DNA from: Hominenteromicrobium mulieris
GTDB taxonomy: Bacteria > Bacillota > Clostridia > Oscillospirales > Acutalibacteraceae
NCBI RefSeq assembly: GCF_020687165.1
Contig: NZ_JAJEQC010000013.1
Direction: 5' to 3' (one strand)
DNA: 64,000 nt
Part shown: in pieces, positions 16,657-24,482 of the stretch
Numbering within the stretch: position 1 is the first letter of the stretch
Layout of the letters: every line of letters starts with the position of its first letter
Program-made: the position numbers and the translations under genes
Notes under the pieces: model-generated
What the model was told of the DNA's origin: nothing
Database searches by the model: none
What the model saw: only the letters and a program-made list of their open reading frames with translations

Positions 16657-18137
16657 TGGTAAATGATAAAGCAAGGCGATCCGTTATCCAGTTTAAAGAT
16701 GTATCTTTTGAATATCCGGGAGCCGAAACAGATAGTATCCATCATATCAGCCTCGATGTAAAAGAGGGCGAGTTTCTTGTTCTGACTGGAGGGAGCGGCT
16801 GCGGAAAGACAACTTTAACACGATTGGTAAACGGGTTAGGCGAACAATTTTACGAAGGGACACTGAAAGGGCGCATCACACTGTTGGGACGCAACATATC
16901 GGAATATCCTCTGTATGAAATCGGGAAAAAAGTAGGTTCAATCTTTCAAGATCCAAAGAGCCAGTTTTTTGCCAGTATTACAGAGGATGAGATTTCGTTT
17001 GGGTGTGAAAATTATGGCGTTCCGTATGAAGAATTGGATAGGCGGGTTTCAAGTGCAATCAAGCGTATTAACGGAGATATGCTGCGAGGGAAAGAAATTT
17101 ATCCGATGTCCAGCGGGGAAAAACAGAAAATAGCGGTGGCATCCGTCAATGCTGTTGATCCGGATATTTATGTGTTTGATGAACCTTCGGCCAATTTGGA
17201 TATGTATTCCGTTGAGGCGCTTAAAAATTTGATGGGTGGACTTAAAGCGGAAGGCCACACAATCATTGTTGCTGAACACCGGCTTTATTATCTTACTGAC
17301 CTTGCAGACCGTTTTCTCTATATGGAAAACGGGAGCATAAAAGAAGAATGGACGGCGGGAGAACTGCGCTCTATTCCAGAAGAAAAAAGACGAGCCATAG
17401 GAATACGAGCGGCAGATTTGCACCATATTGAAGTAGATATTTCCCCTGTAAAAGAAAAAGATATGACGATGGAGGTAAAGGATTTGGCGTTTTCCTATCG
17501 CAAACATCCGGTTTTCCATGATGTATCTTTTCAGGCGTATGCTGGTGATCTGATTGCGATTGTAGGCCATAACGGAATAGGAAAAACTACTTTGTCGAAT
17601 ATTCTTTGTGGTATGCAAAAGGAAAAAGAGGGTCAGGTCATATATAACGGGACAAAGGTATCTAAAGGCAAACGGAAGAATTTTGCCTACTTTGTTATGC
17701 AAAATACAGATTGCCAGTTGTTTGGGGACAGCGTAGAAGAAGAACTGCTATTAAACGGAAAAGGCAGTACCCAGGAGCAACGCGATGATCTGCTAAAACT
17801 ATATGGCTTGTTTGAATGGAAAGAACGGCATCCCGCTACTCTTTCCGGCGGGCAGAAACAACGACTCACTCTCGCAGTATCGGATTGGATAGATACCCCC
17901 GTTTTGATTTTGGATGAGCCTACCAGCGGTCTTGATTTCAAAAATATGATGAGAATATCGGAGCATTTGAAAGCTCTGGCGCAAAAAGGAAAGACCATTT
18001 TAATCATTACCCACGATTATGAATTTGCCGCTATGACTTGCAATCGGGTTCTGCATTTCGTTGATGAAGGTCATGTAGAAACATTTCCGTTACAGGAAAA
18101 TTTGTCCCGCTTATACTCCTGCCTTATGTGTCAATGA
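16656..18137 (+). CDS. Fused dual ATP-binding protein of the ECF transporter (A-A')
   Basis: 493-residue protein with two complete ABC ATPase domains in tandem. Domain 1: GGSGCGKTT, MSSGEKQKIAVA, IYVFDEPSANLD. Domain 2: GHNGIGKTT, LSGGQKQRLTLAV, VLILDEPTSGLD. ECF modules normally use two separate A subunits; the fusion is known for cobalt/thiamin-type and MptABC-like systems. The start at 16656 overlaps the EcfT stop by 1 nt; an upstream in-frame ATG at 16587 lies inside ecfT and is ignored. The short sequence after its stop (18143-18195) resembles the end of the AraC gene, described under findings. Confidence 0.93.
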   Translation: MVNDKARRSVIQFKDVSFEYPGAETDSIHHISLDVKEGEFLVLTGGSGCGKTTLTRLVNGLGEQFYEGTLKGRITLLGRNISEYPLYEIGKKVGSIFQDPKSQFFASITEDEISFGCENYGVPYEELDRRVSSAIKRINGDMLRGKEIYPMSSGEKQKIAVASVNAVDPDIYVFDEPSANLDMYSVEALKNLMGGLKAEGHTIIVAEHRLYYLTDLADRFLYMENGSIKEEWTAGELRSIPEEKRRAIGIRAADLHHIEVDISPVKEKDMTMEVKDLAFSYRKHPVFHDVSFQAYAGDLIAIVGHNGIGKTTLSNILCGMQKEKEGQVIYNGTKVSKGKRKNFAYFVMQNTDCQLFGDSVEEELLLNGKGSTQEQRDDLLKLYGLFEWKERHPATLSGGQKQRLTLAVSDWIDTPVLILDEPTSGLDFKNMMRISEHLKALAQKGKTILIITHDYEFAAMTCNRVLHFVDEGHVETFPLQENLSRLYSCLMCQ

Positions 18138-18142
18138 ATTAT

Positions 18143-18195
18143 GTGTCCGATTGGATAGATACGCTCTGTATGGAGTGGCAAAAACAACCGAATGA
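18143..18195 (+). pseudogene. Remnant of the 3' end of a second AraC-family gene
   Basis: 18143-18179 matches 15203-15240, the last codons of the cargo AraC gene, with a few substitutions and one indel. In frame it still reads VRLDRYALYGVAKTTE before a TGA; the intact gene ends VRLDRSGSVWSGEEI. It suggests that an AraC paralogue once stood directly upstream of the ABC half-transporter genes and was replaced by the ECF genes. Confidence 0.6.
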
Positions 18196-18202
18196 TTTTA
18201 TG

Positions 18203-18240
18203 ATAATAGACGGGTTATAAAATGCTAACCCGTCTATTAT
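18203..18240. promoter_or_regulatory. Perfect 15-bp dyad containing candidate operator copy 2
   Basis: Arms 18203-18217 and 18226-18240 are perfect reverse complements around an 8-nt loop. They contain the 18-bp GGGTTA-N6-GCTAAC motif (18212-18229) also found at 15324-15341. It ends 19 nt before the next ATG with no T run, so an operator or mRNA-processing stem is likelier than a terminator. Confidence 0.55.
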
Positions 18241-18259
18241 TGCGAAAGGAGACTTGCTT

Positions 18260-20068
18260 ATGGAGAAGCAAAAAAATGGAGAACTGTCCAGAATGTTCGG
18301 ATATGCAGGGAAATTCCATGTTTTGACTGTTTTGGGATGTGTTCTCTCCGGAATCAGTACCATTTTATCTATGCTGCCTTTTGTTTGCATTTGGCTCGTC
18401 ATCCGCGATTTAATCCAGGCTTTTGCTGCCGGGGATATATCTCTTGCAACGGGGAGCGCCCATTATGCGTGGATGGCGGTTGTGTTTGCAGCGGCAAGCA
18501 TTTTAATTTATTTTATCGCCCTGAACTGTACTCATCTGGCGGCGTTTCGTACAGCCACCAATATGAGAAAATCTGCAATTCATCATATCGTGACGCTGCC
18601 GTTGGGGTATTTCAGCCAAAATGCAAGCGGACGGCTCAGAAACATCATTGATGATAATGCAGGGCTTACAGAAGGATTTCTGGCCCATCAGCTTCCCGAT
18701 CTGACCGGAGCCGCAGTTATGCCGGTTGCCGTTATTATTTTGATTTTCCTTTTTGACTGGCGGCTGGGAATTTGCTGCCTGATACCTATGGGAATCAGTG
18801 TCATCTTTCTCAAACAGATGATGGGTGGAGATAATGCGCAGTTTATGGGCAAGTATATGACTGCACTGGAAACAATGAATAAAGAAGCTGTGGAATATAT
18901 TCGCGGTATTCCTGTTGTAAAAGTATTTCAGCAAACTATTTATTCCTTCAAAAACTTTCACGCTGCAATAGAAGAATACGAAAAATTTGCTTCCGGGTAT
19001 GCCTTAAAATGCCGTATTCCTCTTACGGGATTTACAGTAACACTGAACGGCACATTTGTTTTTCTTATTCCAGTCGCCATGTTTATTTTGTCCGGGGTCA
19101 GCGGCCAGGCGGCTTATGAAAATGTTGTGCTGGATTTTCTGTTTTACAGTTTGTTTACTCCGGTCTGTGCAACTATGATGAACCGTATCATGTTTGCCAG
19201 CGAGCAGCTTATGGCGGCTAAAAGTGCAGTCAGCCGGGTGGATGAAATTTTGCAGGAAAAGCCCTTGAAGGAGCCGGAACATCCCCTGATCCCGGCAGAT
19301 GCTTCGATTGTGTTTTCGGATGTTTCCTTCGCCTATCCAGGGGCCAAAGAGAAGGCCTTAGACCATATCAGCTTTGAGGTTCCGACAGGAAAAACAGTGG
19401 CGCTTGTTGGTGCCTCCGGCAGCGGTAAAAGTACAGCGGCAAGCCTCATTCCCCGATTTTATGATGTTCAGTCAGGTTCCGTTACGATTGGCGGCGTGAA
19501 TGTACGCAATATTGAGAAGCAGGAACTGATGAAAAGAGTTGCTTTCGTGTTTCAGAATACCTGTCTGTTCAAGGACACCTTGATGAATAATATTAAGGCG
19601 GCCCGCCCGGACGCTACCAGGGAAGAAGTCTTGAGAGCGGCTGATGAAGCACAATGCAAAGATATTATTGACCGCCTCCCGGATGGGCTTGATACGCTCG
19701 TTGGAACAGGAGGCACATATCTCTCAGGAGGTGAAAATCAAAGGATTGCTCTTGCAAGGGCAATTTTAAAAGACGCCCCTATTATTGTACTGGATGAAGC
19801 CACAGCATTTGCAGATGCCGAAAATGAACATCAGATACAGCTCGCTTTTGAGCGGCTGACCCAAAACAAAACGGTTATGATGATTGCCCACCGGCTCTCT
19901 ACGATACAAGACGCAGACCTTATCCTGGTGTTCAAGGAGGGGCAGATTGCAGAAAGAGGTACGCATGAAGAATTGGTAGCCTTAAATGGTATTTATTCTT
20001 CTATGTGGAAGGATTACCAGACCTCGATTGCCTGGAAGGTCGGAAAGGAGGATGAGCAGCATGATTAA
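18260..20068 (+). CDS. ABC half-transporter (permease-ATPase fusion), first of a pair
   Basis: 602 residues: six transmembrane helices (about 20-310) followed by an ATPase with GASGSGKST, LSGGENQRIALARA and IIVLDEATAFADAE. The catalytic Glu is present. AAAGGAG 8 nt upstream fixes the ATG at 18260; a TTG two codons earlier is disfavoured. The next gene, with which it overlaps by 8 nt, is the other half. By fold they look like exporters, but YbtP/YbtQ and IrtA/IrtB, which have the same fold, import iron-siderophores. The AraC regulator, ECF module and iron-type DtxR repressor nearby favour that reading here, as inference only. Confidence 0.92.
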   Translation: MEKQKNGELSRMFGYAGKFHVLTVLGCVLSGISTILSMLPFVCIWLVIRDLIQAFAAGDISLATGSAHYAWMAVVFAAASILIYFIALNCTHLAAFRTATNMRKSAIHHIVTLPLGYFSQNASGRLRNIIDDNAGLTEGFLAHQLPDLTGAAVMPVAVIILIFLFDWRLGICCLIPMGISVIFLKQMMGGDNAQFMGKYMTALETMNKEAVEYIRGIPVVKVFQQTIYSFKNFHAAIEEYEKFASGYALKCRIPLTGFTVTLNGTFVFLIPVAMFILSGVSGQAAYENVVLDFLFYSLFTPVCATMMNRIMFASEQLMAAKSAVSRVDEILQEKPLKEPEHPLIPADASIVFSDVSFAYPGAKEKALDHISFEVPTGKTVALVGASGSGKSTAASLIPRFYDVQSGSVTIGGVNVRNIEKQELMKRVAFVFQNTCLFKDTLMNNIKAARPDATREEVLRAADEAQCKDIIDRLPDGLDTLVGTGGTYLSGGENQRIALARAILKDAPIIVLDEATAFADAENEHQIQLAFERLTQNKTVMMIAHRLSTIQDADLILVFKEGQIAERGTHEELVALNGIYSSMWKDYQTSIAWKVGKEDEQHD

Positions 20069-21809
20069 GGCGTTAAAAAAGAAGTATGCGTTAAGCGATC
20101 AGGGTGCAAAAGACCTGTTAAAAGGGATCGTTTATTCGGTGCTGGCCAATATCAGCCTTATGTTTCCTGTTATTCTTCTGGCTATCGTCCTCAATCAGCT
20201 TCTTGCGCCTGTTTTGGGAGCGAGTGCGCCAGAGATCAGTGCCGCCGTTTACACTGTGATTGGAATTGTGATTTTAGCTGTTGTTTTTATTTTTCATTAT
20301 TGCCAGTACACCGCGACATATCTCGGGACGTATGATGAAAGCGCAAGGCGGCGTATCGGGCTTGCGGAAAAATTGCGTACCCTTCCGCTGACCTTCTTCC
20401 ACCAGCGTGATCTTGCTGACCTGACAAGCACAATTATGGGCGACTGTGCAAACTTTGAACACGCATTTTCTCATACGGTTCCACAATTCTTTGGAGCAGT
20501 TATCTCTACGGGGATTGTTTGTATCGGCCTGCTGATTTTCAACTGGCAAATGGGTTTGGCTCTTCTTTGGGTAGCTCCGATTTCATTTGCAATCGTTATT
20601 CTGTCACGGAAATGGCAGGAAAAACTCAGCAAAAAGCACATGAACGCAAGACTGGAGCTTGCAGAAGGCATTCAGGAATGTTTGGAAACCGTACAGGATA
20701 TAAAGGCTTGCAATCAGGAAGAAGATTATCTTCGCAAATTGGACGCAAAGATGGATGCTGCGGAAAAAGCACAGATTTCATCCGAAATGACAACGGCAAG
20801 TCTGCTGACAACCGGCCAGATGTTTTTACGGCTCGGTTTGGCAACGGTGATTGTAGTAGGTAATAGTCTTGTGGTAAGTGGAGATACCTCTCTGTTTACC
20901 TATATTCTGTTTTTGATTGCTGCCTCCCGCCTGTACGATCCGCTTTCCGGGGCGATGTCAAATATGGCAGAGCTGTTTTCTGTACAGCTTCAGGTGAACC
21001 GCTTGAAAGAAATAGAGGAATACCCGGAAGAAACCGGTGAGAAGAATATCCATACAAACGGGTACGATATTACATTCGATCATGTCCAGTTTTCTTACGA
21101 AAAGGGCAAACCGGTACTGAGGGATGTTTCGTTTACTGCAAAACAGGGACAGGTCACTGCATTGGTTGGCCCGTCCGGCGGCGGCAAAAGTACAGTCGCA
21201 AAACTGGCAGCCAAATTTTATCCTCTGGACGGAGGAAGAATACTGTTGGGCGGAACCGATATTGCTCCGCTAAATTCAACCATGTTGATGAAAAACTTCT
21301 CTATCGTTTTTCAAGATGTTGTGCTGTTTAATAACACCATCATGGAAAATATTCGTGTCGGTAAAAAGGACGCAACGGATGAAGAAGTGATTGCCGCAGC
21401 TAAAGCAGCGCAGTGTGATGAATTTATTTCAAAATTGTCGGACGGCTATCAGACGGTGATCGGAGAAAATGGTTCAACACTATCTGGCGGTGAGTGCCAG
21501 CGCCTTTCTATCGCACGTGCTCTTTTGAAAGACGCTCCTGTTATTCTTCTGGATGAAGCTACTGCTTCTCTTGATGTAGATAACGAAACTGAAATTCAAA
21601 ACGCAATATCCAGGCTGGTAAAAGGCAAGACAGTTCTTATAATCGCTCACAGAATGAGGACGGTGGAAGCTGCCGATAACATCGTTGTATTGTCAGATGG
21701 TATTGTAGCCGAAAACGGAACTCACGAAGAACTTATGAAAGAAAATGGCCTCTATCATAGGCTGGTCGATTTGCAGACAGCTTCTGCAAATTGGAAGTTA
21801 AGCGTTTAA
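20061..21809 (+). CDS. ABC half-transporter (permease-ATPase fusion), second of a pair
   Basis: 582 residues: six transmembrane helices then an ATPase with GPSGGGKST, LSGGECQRLSIARA and VILLDEATASLDVD. AAGGAGG precedes the ATG at 20061, which overlaps the upstream stop by 8 nt, so equimolar synthesis of a heterodimer is likely. Both halves keep a canonical catalytic Glu and ABC signature, unlike the asymmetric exporter at 52.8-56.3 kb. Substrate unknown; metallophore or metal-complex import is inferred from the neighbours. Confidence 0.92.
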   Translation: MIKALKKKYALSDQGAKDLLKGIVYSVLANISLMFPVILLAIVLNQLLAPVLGASAPEISAAVYTVIGIVILAVVFIFHYCQYTATYLGTYDESARRRIGLAEKLRTLPLTFFHQRDLADLTSTIMGDCANFEHAFSHTVPQFFGAVISTGIVCIGLLIFNWQMGLALLWVAPISFAIVILSRKWQEKLSKKHMNARLELAEGIQECLETVQDIKACNQEEDYLRKLDAKMDAAEKAQISSEMTTASLLTTGQMFLRLGLATVIVVGNSLVVSGDTSLFTYILFLIAASRLYDPLSGAMSNMAELFSVQLQVNRLKEIEEYPEETGEKNIHTNGYDITFDHVQFSYEKGKPVLRDVSFTAKQGQVTALVGPSGGGKSTVAKLAAKFYPLDGGRILLGGTDIAPLNSTMLMKNFSIVFQDVVLFNNTIMENIRVGKKDATDEEVIAAAKAAQCDEFISKLSDGYQTVIGENGSTLSGGECQRLSIARALLKDAPVILLDEATASLDVDNETEIQNAISRLVKGKTVLIIAHRMRTVEAADNIVVLSDGIVAENGTHEELMKENGLYHRLVDLQTASANWKLSV

Positions 21810-21827
21810 TCATAAAAGGAGGTACTG

Positions 21828-22196
21828 ATGAAACTTCATGCGTCCGGGGAGGACTACCTGGAGGCCATACTTGTTCTCCATAAGAAGATGGGCATGGTGC
21901 GCTCCGTGGATGTCGCCCGGCACCTGGAGGTCACAAAGCCCAGCGTGTGCCATGCGGTGGCGACCCTGCGGGACGGGGGCTTCCTGACGATGGACAGCGA
22001 CTATTTTCTGCACCTAACCGACGTGGGGCGGGAAGTGGCGGAGCAGATCTACGAAAAGCACCGCTTCTTTACCGACCGGCTGATTGAGGCCGGCGCAGAC
22101 CCGGAAACGGCGGAACGGGACGCCTGCCGGATGGAGCATGTCATCAGCCAGGAGTCCTTCGAGCATCTGAAAAATGCTTACAAAACAAAAGAATAA
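21828..22196 (+). CDS. DtxR/MntR-family metal-dependent repressor with iron-type ligands
   Basis: 122 residues: winged helix (about 1-65) and dimerisation/metal domain, no SH3 domain. Metal ligands can be read directly: Asp9, Glu12, His78, Cys100, Glu103 and His104. The Cys in the C-x-x-E-H motif corresponds to DtxR Cys102 (iron sensors), where MntR has Glu, so iron rather than manganese is the probable co-repressor. AAAGGAGG is 6-7 nt before the ATG, and it lies 18 nt after the ABC genes, apparently the last gene of the cargo. Its base composition is GC-richer than the transporters, so it may have a separate origin. Confidence 0.85.
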   Translation: MKLHASGEDYLEAILVLHKKMGMVRSVDVARHLEVTKPSVCHAVATLRDGGFLTMDSDYFLHLTDVGREVAEQIYEKHRFFTDRLIEAGADPETAERDACRMEHVISQESFEHLKNAYKTKE

Positions 22197-22227
22197 TAAA
22201 CTGCCCGCATAGCAAACGGGTGAAACA

Positions 22228-22265
22228 GTAACGCGGCCGGGCACATCGAACCCGACCGCGTTACT
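22228..22265. terminator. Hairpin between the dtxR-like gene and the converging xre gene
   Basis: AGTAACGCGG (22228-22237) and CCGCGTTACT (22256-22265) form a perfect 10-bp stem, extended by further CCGGG/CCCG pairing. It overlaps the stop of the minus-strand gene. There is no strong T run, so termination efficiency is uncertain. Confidence 0.5.
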
Positions 22266-22590
22266 CGTCTTTCTGAAAGGCTTCCGCCTGTTTGCAGAGC
22301 GCGATAAATTTTTCGATCTCTGCTTCGCTTTTCCCGGCAAAAAAGTCCACAACTGTTTTCGAGACTGTCTGATTTACCATTTCCGGGAAGATGGCGGCGT
22401 CCACGCTGATATTCAGTTCTTTGGCGACAAGGACCACCGTTTCAAATTTCGGATTACTCTGGCAGGTCTCCAAATCTATGATTGTGCGGGGGTTCATACC
22501 GAGGCGTTCAGCTAACTGCTTCTGCGTCAGATGCTGGCGCTTCCGTTCTGACCGCACCTTCCATGCAAATAGATCCAGCGGATTGTTCAC
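22261..22590 (-). CDS. Xre-family (Cro/C1-type HTH) regulator
   Basis: 109-residue repressor-like protein. The N-terminal HTH_3 domain (about 8-65) reads VRSERKRQHLTQKQLAERLG ... NPRTIIDLETCQSNPKFET. The C-terminal half is helical and unassigned. The start is GTG at 22590 with GAGGTG 7-8 nt upstream. It is divergent from the leader-peptide/sigma-factor unit, and the two promoter regions overlap (22609-22638). This layout fits a switch controlling excision and transfer of the ICE, as with comparable regulators in Tn1549-like elements. Confidence 0.85.
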   Translation of the reverse strand: MNNPLDLFAWKVRSERKRQHLTQKQLAERLGMNPRTIIDLETCQSNPKFETVVLVAKELNISVDAAIFPEMVNQTVSKTVVDFFAGKSEAEIEKFIALCKQAEAFQKDE

Positions 22591-22610
22591 TACACATCAC
22601 CTCTACATCA

Positions 22611-22638
22611 TTGTAGGGTGTGCTTCCGCTCATATAAA
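22611..22638 (+). promoter_or_regulatory. Predicted promoter for the ICE regulatory operon
   Basis: TTGTAG (22611-22616), 16-nt spacer, TATAAA (22633-22638). A minus-strand TACAAT for the divergent xre gene overlaps at 22609-22614, so the two transcripts may compete. Confidence 0.5.
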
Positions 22639-22695
22639 TAACCATACAGCTCATGCAAAGTGAATTATAACTCATATTTCGGAGTAAAGGGGGAT

Positions 22696-22791
22696 ATGGA
22701 TGAGAGCGCCAACACAAAGGAGGTCAAAATAAGGCGGGGTTTACCGTTTGTACGGCGGACGCCCATGCCACTACGAAAAATATTCCAATAA
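22696..22791 (+). CDS. Putative 31-aa leader peptide before a transcription attenuator
   Basis: Short ORF beginning MDESANTKEVKIRRG and ending PMPLRKIFQ with a TAA 7 nt before a strong terminator hairpin (22799-22838). An AAAGGGGG ribosome site lies very close to the ATG. Size, Arg content and position are those of a leader peptide whose translation could govern read-through into the sigma-factor gene. No protein function of its own is implied. Confidence 0.5.
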   Translation: MDESANTKEVKIRRGLPFVRRTPMPLRKIFQ

Positions 22792-22798
22792 CGCAGCA

Positions 22799-22838
22799 GC
22801 GAGCCATGCTCATGAAAGTGAGTTATGGCTCGCTTTTT
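22799..22838 (+). terminator. Attenuator-like rho-independent terminator
   Basis: GCGAGCCAT (22799-22807) pairs perfectly with ATGGCTCGC (22825-22833), with an inner CTCAT/GTGAG stem, followed by TTTTTAT. It separates the leader peptide from the sigma-factor gene 120 nt downstream, so that operon must depend on read-through or a second promoter. Confidence 0.8.
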
Positions 22839-22957
22839 ATATACTGTGGCTCGTATCTCACAAAACCCGTTTCTTTGAGCGCCTGGGCGTGGGCTGCCGC
22901 TCCCCGCCCCGTTTCGCTCTGACCCACTGGCCTGAACGAAACGAAAGGAGCTTATCT

Positions 22958-23506
22958 ATGAGCGGCAAGAAAATTACATATAATCCCCCCGCAACGAAGC
23001 CAAAACGGCCTATCGCTGAACGAGTAGTGAGCGAAAGGGGAAGAAAAGAACTGCCTCCCGGCACGAAGGGAGGTGAGAACTTGAAACCTGACCGCCACTA
23101 CGAGCACAAGCAGCACGCCTTTGACAGCTACTACAAGAAGGTGCTGAAATACGAGGCGTACAATGGCTATCGTGAGATCAGCCGCCGCCAGAAGTGTGAG
23201 GCATTGTTCAGCGAACTGTCGGAGGAGAAATTGGCCCAGCTTGCGGTTTATGACCGCTACTCCTGGGAATACACGGCCTTCCCCGTGGGAGGCGCTGTGA
23301 TCCTGATTGAGGATGACCGGCTGGCCGAGGCGCTGAACGCCCTGCCCCAGAATAACCGGGACATCTTCCTGATGTACTGGTTCCTGGACATGGCAGACCG
23401 CGAGATCGCCGAGTACATGAACATGGCCCGCCGGACGGTCAACACCCGCAGGCAGAAAGCCTATCGGCTGCTGAAGGAGCTGATGGGAGGTGAAGCGGAT
23501 GATTAA
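22958..23506 (+). CDS. Sigma-70-like factor of the ICE regulatory module
   Basis: 182 residues from the ATG at 22958 (AAAGGAG 9 nt upstream). A second in-frame start, TTG at 23081 with GGGAGG 7 nt upstream, gives a 141-residue product beginning KPDRHYEHKQHAFDSY, the usual N-terminus of this family. Either or both may be used. The C-terminal part is a sigma region 4-type HTH: ALPQNNRDIFLMYWFLDMAD, REIAEYMNMARRTVNTRRQK. Related to the Orf7-type regulators of Tn916-like elements, which activate excision and transfer genes. Overlaps the next gene by 8 nt. Confidence 0.85.
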   Translation: MSGKKITYNPPATKPKRPIAERVVSERGRKELPPGTKGGENLKPDRHYEHKQHAFDSYYKKVLKYEAYNGYREISRRQKCEALFSELSEEKLAQLAVYDRYSWEYTAFPVGGAVILIEDDRLAEALNALPQNNRDIFLMYWFLDMADREIAEYMNMARRTVNTRRQKAYRLLKELMGGEADD

Positions 23507-23741
23507 ATCTGCGTGCACGCGGGCGTCGCTGATCCCTTATCCGGTGATCGCCGCCGCTGTCGGGGGCAACCCCGAAGCGGTGAACCGGGTAGTCCGGCAC
23601 TATTCCGGCTATATCGCCGCGCTGTCTACGAGGACAAGCTATGACCTTGACGGTTTTCCTCGTCCCCAGGTAGATGAAGATTTGCGCCGGCGGCTGGAAA
23701 CGAAGCTGATTATCTCCATCCTGGGCTTTGATCTGAACTGA
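23499..23741 (+). CDS. Tn916 Orf8-like helix-turn-helix protein (HTH_16)
   Basis: 80 residues (MIKSACTRASLIPYPVIAAA ... RRRLETKLIISILGFDL), matching the conjugative-transposon HTH_16 family. GGGAGG lies 8 nt before the ATG at 23499 and inside the end of the sigma-factor gene, so the two are translationally coupled. In Tn916 the corresponding pair regulates transcription of xis-int and transfer genes; a similar role is inferred here. Confidence 0.85.
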   Translation: MIKSACTRASLIPYPVIAAAVGGNPEAVNRVVRHYSGYIAALSTRTSYDLDGFPRPQVDEDLRRRLETKLIISILGFDLN

Positions 23742-24255
23742 CCCAGGGCCGGGCGCTGCGTGTTTTCCCCCTTTCCACGCGGCGCCCCTATATAGCACCT
23801 TGACAAAGAAAGCCCGTTGGGAGGCCAACGCCGCAGTATAAGGCAAACGGATACATTCCTGTTTGTGCCGAGCCATACGGCCGGTGCGCCATGACCTCGT
23901 TTCAAGTCCGCAGGACGGGACCACTGTAACGGGCGAGCGAACAGCACCAGGTTGCAAAGCAAGCGTGGCGGCTTGCAGGCGATGACACACGGGCAGGGTT
24001 AAAGATACTCGCGCATTGAACGCCCACAAAGCATTGTGCGCCGCACCCATCAGCATGGGCCGGGGTTAGACTCCCGTGGAGCTGTGCCAGCAGCCGTCCG
24101 TAAGCCTACTTTTCTTTTTTGAAAGTTTATGGATAGATCGTAAACTTTTCAATTAGCAGCAGACAAACACGGAGCAGCACGGTAAAATAATGGTGGAAGT
24201 TATATTACCCACACATATTCGTGCTGTTCCTTTTCATAACTGAAAGGGGGTTCTC
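23742..24255. other. 514-nt non-coding region upstream of the excisionase gene
   Basis: No convincing gene on either strand. It holds a perfect hairpin CGTTGG-GAGG-CCAACG (23815-23830), a small CACA/TGTG dyad near 24030, and, just before xis, a long inverted repeat with 11-nt arms at 24171-24181 and 24220-24230 (one G-U-type mismatch) that continues inward as GGTAA/TTACC. Probably regulatory DNA or structured RNA. Confidence 0.5.
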
Positions 24256-24462
24256 ATGTCTCAAACATGGAACGGCACGAAGAAAGAAACCCCTGAAAGA
24301 AGGACGTATACGGTTGACGATATTGCTCAAATTCTGGGCATCGGAAGAACTTCTGCATATATCCTTGTAAAAGAAGGGCACTTCAAAATCGTGCGAATTG
24401 GTAACGCCATACGCATTTCCAAGCGGTCATTTGACGAGTGGCTTGACTCCCTCGACCTGTGA
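24256..24462 (+). CDS. xis: Excisionase-like DNA-binding protein
   Basis: 68 residues with an excisionase-family winged HTH (HTH_17): YTVDDIAQILGIGRTSAYIL, VKEGHFKIVRIGNAIRISK, SFDEWLDSL. GAAAGGGGG precedes the ATG. It lies 20 nt before the integrase gene, the normal xis-int order of Tn916/Tn1549-type elements, and would direct the integrase towards excision. A strong dyad immediately upstream may be its own operator. Confidence 0.9.
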   Translation: MSQTWNGTKKETPERRTYTVDDIAQILGIGRTSAYILVKEGHFKIVRIGNAIRISKRSFDEWLDSLDL

Positions 24463-24482
24463 TCCAAGAAAGGAAGAACGAT

